NCBI GenBank assembly: GCA_024400115.1
Contig: JAKSNF010000005.1
Location: 30,755 to 94,754 of the forward strand
Reading direction: 5' to 3'
Source of the DNA: Paludibacteraceae bacterium
Lineage (GTDB): Bacteria > Bacteroidota > Bacteroidia > Bacteroidales > Paludibacteraceae
Length of the DNA: 64,000 nucleotides
The notes below the pieces were generated by a model. It did no database searches, was not told the DNA's origin, and worked only from the letters and a program-made list of their open reading frames with translations. The number at the start of each line of letters is the position of its first letter. Position 1 is the stretch's first letter. Below are positions 60,475 to 64,000 of this stretch, in pieces. The position numbers and the translations under genes are program-made.

Positions 60475-61932
60475 ATGGAATACACCGAATTACTTGAGAA
60501 ACAGATTATCGGACGACTAAAAATTGATAATCCATGGTGGAAAGACGGACAATGTCCTGCGTTTTATCAAGAAATGAATCCACGATTATATTTGGATATT
60601 TTTTATCCATTAGTAACGGATTTATCCATTCACCGTGCTATCATATTGATGGGACCTCGTCGTGTAGGAAAAACTGTTATGCTATATCATACTATTCAGA
60701 AGTTAATAGCAGATGGTGTTTCTCCTAAAAATATTATCTATATCTCTGTTGAGACACCTATTTATAATGGTATTTACTTGGAGCAACTATTCAATTTAAG
60801 CAAACAAATACTTGAAAAAGAAGCAAACGATTCGGAACAATATTATGTTTTCTTTGATGAGATTCAGTATCTTCAAGATTGGGAAGTTAATCTAAAATCT
60901 ATGGTGGACACATATAAAAATATCCGTTTTGTTGCATCTGGTTCGGCTGCGGCAGAATTAAAAAAACGTAGTGATGAGAGTGGTGCCGGACGATTCACAG
61001 ACTTCCATCTACCACCTCTTACATTCTATGAATATATACATCTAAAACATTATGATAATCTCTTAATAGAAAAAAATGTTTCTTGGTTTGGTGGGAGTGT
61101 AATCAATACAACCGATGACATTGCAACTCTTAATCAATTATTTATCAATTATATTAACTATGGAGGATATCCAGAGGTTGTTTTCTCCGAAAAAATACAA
61201 GAAAATCCAGGGCAGTTCATACGCCATGATATTATAGATAAAGTGTTGCTGCGAGACTTACCAAGTTTATATGGTATTCAAGATGTACAAGAATTGAACT
61301 CTCTTTTTACCATGATTGCTTACCATTCCGGTTCCGAATTTTCGTATGAAAGTATGTCAAAAGAATCCGGAGTGAAGAAAGATACTCTGAGAAAATATAT
61401 AGAATATCTTGAAGCGGCATTTTTGATTCGTGTTGTTCATCGTACAACGGATACTGCCAAACGTTACCAACGAGAAACAAGTTTCAAAATATACCTCACC
61501 AACCCATCCCTCCGATGTGCATTATTCCAACCAATTGCAGACGGGGACGAAGAAATGGGAAATATGGTAGAAACTGCCGTTTTTGCACAATGGATTCCCA
61601 GACAATCCGCAAATATATCGTATGCGAATTGGAAAGTTGGTAAAAAGGCAGGAGAAGTTGATATTGTTGGTATTGATTCCGGACTGCAAAAACCAATTTG
61701 GGCTGTCGAAATTAAATGGTCGGATCTTTATGCTGAACGTCCAGGGGAATTAGAGTCCCTATTATACTATATGCCTCTAAACAATTTATCGGAAGCCATT
61801 GTGACTACAAAAACTATCTTAAAGGATCATCTGCTGCAATGCGGTACACTACGATTTATGCCCGTTGCATGCTATGCCTATTTGGTTGGCAGAAACACTC
61901 TCGGGAAGACACGTAATTTATATGGCCTGTAA
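60475..61932 (+). CDS. AAA-type ATPase with DUF4143 domain, second copy in window
   Basis: The 485-aa protein has Walker A LMGPRRVGKTVML near residue 59, Walker B YYVFFDEIQYLQDW, sensor VASGSAAAELKK, and the C-terminal DUF4143 region (SFKIYLTNPSLRCALF, then EVDIVGID and AVEIKWSD). It is of a different subgroup from the 19350 gene, with a longer N-terminus. It lies 12 nt after the AT-rich gene, so the two are probably co-expressed. Confidence 0.9.
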   Translation: MEYTELLEKQIIGRLKIDNPWWKDGQCPAFYQEMNPRLYLDIFYPLVTDLSIHRAIILMGPRRVGKTVMLYHTIQKLIADGVSPKNIIYISVETPIYNGIYLEQLFNLSKQILEKEANDSEQYYVFFDEIQYLQDWEVNLKSMVDTYKNIRFVASGSAAAELKKRSDESGAGRFTDFHLPPLTFYEYIHLKHYDNLLIEKNVSWFGGSVINTTDDIATLNQLFINYINYGGYPEVVFSEKIQENPGQFIRHDIIDKVLLRDLPSLYGIQDVQELNSLFTMIAYHSGSEFSYESMSKESGVKKDTLRKYIEYLEAAFLIRVVHRTTDTAKRYQRETSFKIYLTNPSLRCALFQPIADGDEEMGNMVETAVFAQWIPRQSANISYANWKVGKKAGEVDIVGIDSGLQKPIWAVEIKWSDLYAERPGELESLLYYMPLNNLSEAIVTTKTILKDHLLQCGTLRFMPVACYAYLVGRNTLGKTRNLYGL

Positions 61933-62085
61933 AACTAAGAAGATTCAAATCTGCTTAATGTGAAAATGTCTGATAACTTATTGTAATATAGCGTGTTGTA
62001 AGTGCATGTTAATTTATTAAAAGCACGTTTTTGATAATAACTGATACTAAAAAGCATAATAATCTTTACATTAAAATGGACAATA

Positions 62086-62508
62086 ATGCTTAATTCATCT
62101 AATAATTCCTCTATCATAAATTTCGGCATGGCCAATATTGGATGTGACCAATCTAATGCTAAATTTCAGACTGTTGTGCAACAGCCTCCGCAAAATGTAG
62201 ATACTGCTTCGACGGAAACCATTGAGGAAGAACCAGAGGTGGAGCAATTGACCACTCAACAATTGGTAATTCTCTTTGAAGCTTTATTAGATGTGTCTTT
62301 GGATCCTCAATACACTAATCAATCTGCATTGGCCAATTTGCTATCACGCATATCCGGCTACAAACCTAACTCCATACGTCAAAAAATCACAAGTGGGGTA
62401 GATTACGATAAACCGCAAGTTAAAATGGATGCTCAACTTGTTGCATCACTCTTAGATAAAATCAAACCTGATCTCGCAGAAAAACTTAGGAATAATGTAG
62501 CAGAGTAA
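62086..62508 (+). CDS. Small GCDQ-motif protein (140 aa)
   Basis: The N-terminus (INFGMANIGCDQSNAKFQTV) repeats the motif at the end of the 504-aa protein. An acidic linker follows, then a helical domain (QQLVILFEALLDVSLDPQYT and LLSRISGYKPNSIRQKI) resembling the helix-turn-helix ends of Bacteroides mobile-element proteins. Possibly a regulator or partner of the ATPase pair. Confidence 0.65.
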   Translation: MLNSSNNSSIINFGMANIGCDQSNAKFQTVVQQPPQNVDTASTETIEEEPEVEQLTTQQLVILFEALLDVSLDPQYTNQSALANLLSRISGYKPNSIRQKITSGVDYDKPQVKMDAQLVASLLDKIKPDLAEKLRNNVAE

Positions 62509-62542
62509 TTTTTGTAGTACTACAGACCTACTACACCCATTC

Positions 62543-62550
62543 TACCTTTG
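62543..62550 (+). promoter_or_regulatory. Promoter -7 box upstream of the sigma factor
   Basis: TACCTTTG at 62543-62550 with no good -33 box at the normal distance. The leader carries a CGAAATCG..CGGTTTCG hairpin before the start at 62650. Confidence 0.6.
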
Positions 62551-62649
62551 CACTCGAAATCGCAATGACGCGGTTTCGGGTGCTTTTCTTTTAGTACTGC
62601 TGCAAGGCAAAGAAAGCACTCCAAACAATCGCTTAGCAGCTGTATTATT

Positions 62650-63270
62650 ATGGAAACAAAAACTGTTTTCACTACAACCAATCCGAAATCGGACAACACG
62701 ATGGTTGCCCAAGTAATGAACCAAAAGTATGGGAAGATAGTACGCACTATCGCCCAGCAGTTCACTAACAACCCCAATGACCAACAGGACCTCATGCAGG
62801 AGGGATATATTGGTCTCATTGAGGCTGCCAAACGGTACGACCCAAGTACAGGGGTACAGTTTGAGTCATACGCCAGTTGGTGGGTACGTAAGTATATGAG
62901 GGAGTGGATCATCCGCTATGGGCAAACCGTCAGTTTGCCTTTCACCAACGAAGATATCTTCGACCATATCACCGAAGACATAGATGCCGTGCTATACGAA
63001 GAAGACGGCGATGCCATCACGTTTGCGGATTGCATAGCCGATGACACGGATAGCGATGAGGAATGGGCGCGCCAACAGCAACTCAACCGCTTGCACGATG
63101 CGATACAAAGGTTACCCGTGCGCGAGCAAGAAATCATTAGGCAGATATATGGCATTGGGCAAAAGAAAGTTCCACAAAAACAAATTGCCCAACAAATAGG
63201 CGTAACACCGGTGACCATATGGCGTATGCATGAAAAAATACTGAAAAAATTGAAAAAAAGCATGAATTGA
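62650..63270 (+). CDS. Sigma-70 family RNA polymerase sigma factor
   Basis: The 206-aa protein has region 2 (DLMQEGYIGLIEAAKRYDPS, FESYASWWVRKYMREWI) and region 4 with a helix-turn-helix (QKQIAQQIGVTPVTIWRMHE). Region 1.1 is absent and region 3 is reduced. The region 2 wording is close to group 1/2 sigma factors rather than ECF types. Its location next to accessory genes suggests an element-encoded or alternative sigma. Confidence 0.88.
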   Translation: METKTVFTTTNPKSDNTMVAQVMNQKYGKIVRTIAQQFTNNPNDQQDLMQEGYIGLIEAAKRYDPSTGVQFESYASWWVRKYMREWIIRYGQTVSLPFTNEDIFDHITEDIDAVLYEEDGDAITFADCIADDTDSDEEWARQQQLNRLHDAIQRLPVREQEIIRQIYGIGQKKVPQKQIAQQIGVTPVTIWRMHEKILKKLKKSMN

Positions 63271-63467
63271 TGTAATGTTTGCCAAGAAAGTTCGTAATCA
63301 GAATAATAGAGGGGGAGCCCAAAGAAATTATGAATTTTGAATTATGAATTATGAGGGGGGGTGAGACCCTCGAGAGAGTGTCGAGAGAGTGTCGGCCGAC
63401 CCTCGACCTCGCGAGAGGCAAAAAAGAGAGTTAAAAAACCGATGAAACACAATAAAAAGACAAGATT
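63271..63467. repeat. Spacer with simple and inverted repeats
   Basis: Contains AATTATGAATTTTGAATTAT runs, a G-run at about 63353, and tandem GTCGAGAGAGT units (63370-63392) followed by GGCCGACCCTCGACCTCGCG. No gene is seen. Confidence 0.6.
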
Positions 63468-63785
63468 ATGAAAGTAACATTTGACAATCCGCTAATCCAA
63501 AGCGTAAGCGGAAGTTTAAGTAAGAACTCTCCTTATTATTACAGGTGCGAGAATGGGAAAACAATCCTATGTCGCAAACCGACACTGACCGAGAAATGGC
63601 AAAAAGCCAAACAATCAAAAGGTGCTCTGCAACGACAAGAGAAATTCAAAAAGATGGTGCAGATGACACAAGAGATACTGGCTGCTCCAACCCTACGGCA
63701 AGTGTATGAGGAACGCTACAAGAAAGAAGGGAAAGGTAAGACACTGCAAGGGTTTGTGATGAGCGTAGTAGGTAAGGAAATGTAA
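63468..63785 (+). CDS. Small hypothetical protein (105 aa)
   Basis: A basic 105-aa protein (MKVTFDNPLIQSVSGSLSKN, lysine-rich centre, LQGFVMSVVGKEM end) of no recognised family. It has a good start and coding composition, and lies 200 nt after the sigma factor on the same strand. Confidence 0.65.
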   Translation: MKVTFDNPLIQSVSGSLSKNSPYYYRCENGKTILCRKPTLTEKWQKAKQSKGALQRQEKFKKMVQMTQEILAAPTLRQVYEERYKKEGKGKTLQGFVMSVVGKEM

Positions 63786-64000
63786 GCCCCCTCCCGACCT
63801 CCCCCTGAAAGGGGAGGGGGAGCACGCTCGCCAAAACGCGCTGCAGACGCGGCGAGCGAGAGAGAACCCGCATTCAATGCGGGACCAAATGGACAAAAAA
63901 GCGCGCATATAATGCACGCAAAAGGACGGAACATATCGGCGATGGTATCGCCGGCTAAGTAAACAATAATTATTAACCAATTAAAAACCTAAACTTTAAC
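63785..64000. repeat. Right-edge spacer made of successive hairpins
   Basis: Perfect hairpins follow one another: CCTCCCCC-TGAAA-GGGGAGG, CGCTCGCC..GGCGAGCG (63825-63858), CCCGCATT-C-AATGCGGG (63867-63883) and CGGCGAT-GGT-ATCGCCG (63937-63953). Spacer words between them vary. No gene is seen up to the window end. Confidence 0.75.

Overview
The window looks like a chromosomal piece of an uncultured Bacteroidota bacterium, most likely order Bacteroidales. The main evidence is a dozen or more promoters of the Bacteroidota type (TTTG, a spacer of 19-21 nt, then TAnnTTTG). Gene content agrees: a PPi-dependent phosphofructokinase, a DUF4296 lipoprotein beside lspA, a DUF1599/DoxX/tpiA cluster, a C10 (streptopain-like) peptidase and a GH10/GH43 xylan module. 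No species is named because no 16S rRNA or similar marker is present.

Layout. Positions 1-5187 (+) hold a TPR protein end, ffh, folD, prfA and mnmE. Positions 5191-16953 (-) form a long co-directional run: waaA, hisS, an M6 and a C10 protease, DUF1599, a DoxX-type membrane protein, tpiA, a gamma-carbonic-anhydrase-like protein, pyrH, frr and rsgA. Positions 17.0-19.2 kb (+) hold a structured leader, tsaD and an exosortase-family gene. Positions 19.2-26.4 kb are semi-accessory: an AAA/DUF4143 ATPase, a glycine-rich secreted repeat protein, an M48-like peptidase, an agmatine-deiminase-family enzyme and small genes. Positions 26.4-31.0 kb (-) hold xylan utilisation genes following era. Positions 31-40.1 kb (+) are housekeeping: holA, metK, lspA, rplM-rpsI, rpsB-tsf, tRNA-Ala(GGC) and dnaK. 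Positions 40.2-44.4 kb hold pfp, a VUT transporter under a probable preQ1 riboswitch, and a deiminase-like lipoprotein.

From about 44.4 kb to the right edge the window is an accessory island. Its left part (44.4-50.9 kb) is built of repeated modules: promoter, conserved leader, a DUF1016/PDDEXK or AlbA_2 gene, then a tRNA-Ala or a tRNA-Ala-derived RNA. Two of these RNAs are near-identical 159-nt molecules that keep the tRNA acceptor stem and D arm but carry two extra hairpins in the middle. The next part (50.9-58.8 kb) is a candidate defence operon: HNH nuclease, methyltransferase-HIT fusion, SF2 helicase with a C-terminal nuclease-like domain, and a 661-aa protein of unknown fold. After it come an AT-rich unknown gene, a second DUF4143 ATPase and a small protein that shares a motif with the unknown gene. 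A sigma-70-family factor and a small hypothetical gene end the window.

The most unusual genome-wide signal is the invasion of both spacers and conserved coding regions by short modular repeats. One family is a micro-hairpin of the form CAG - variable stem - 3-nt loop - complementary stem - CGGTC. Another is a degenerate CTCTAAA-type heptamer. They sit in-frame inside FolD, MnmE, RsgA, HisS, WaaA, the exosortase and LspA, and also lie in front of tsf and dnaK.
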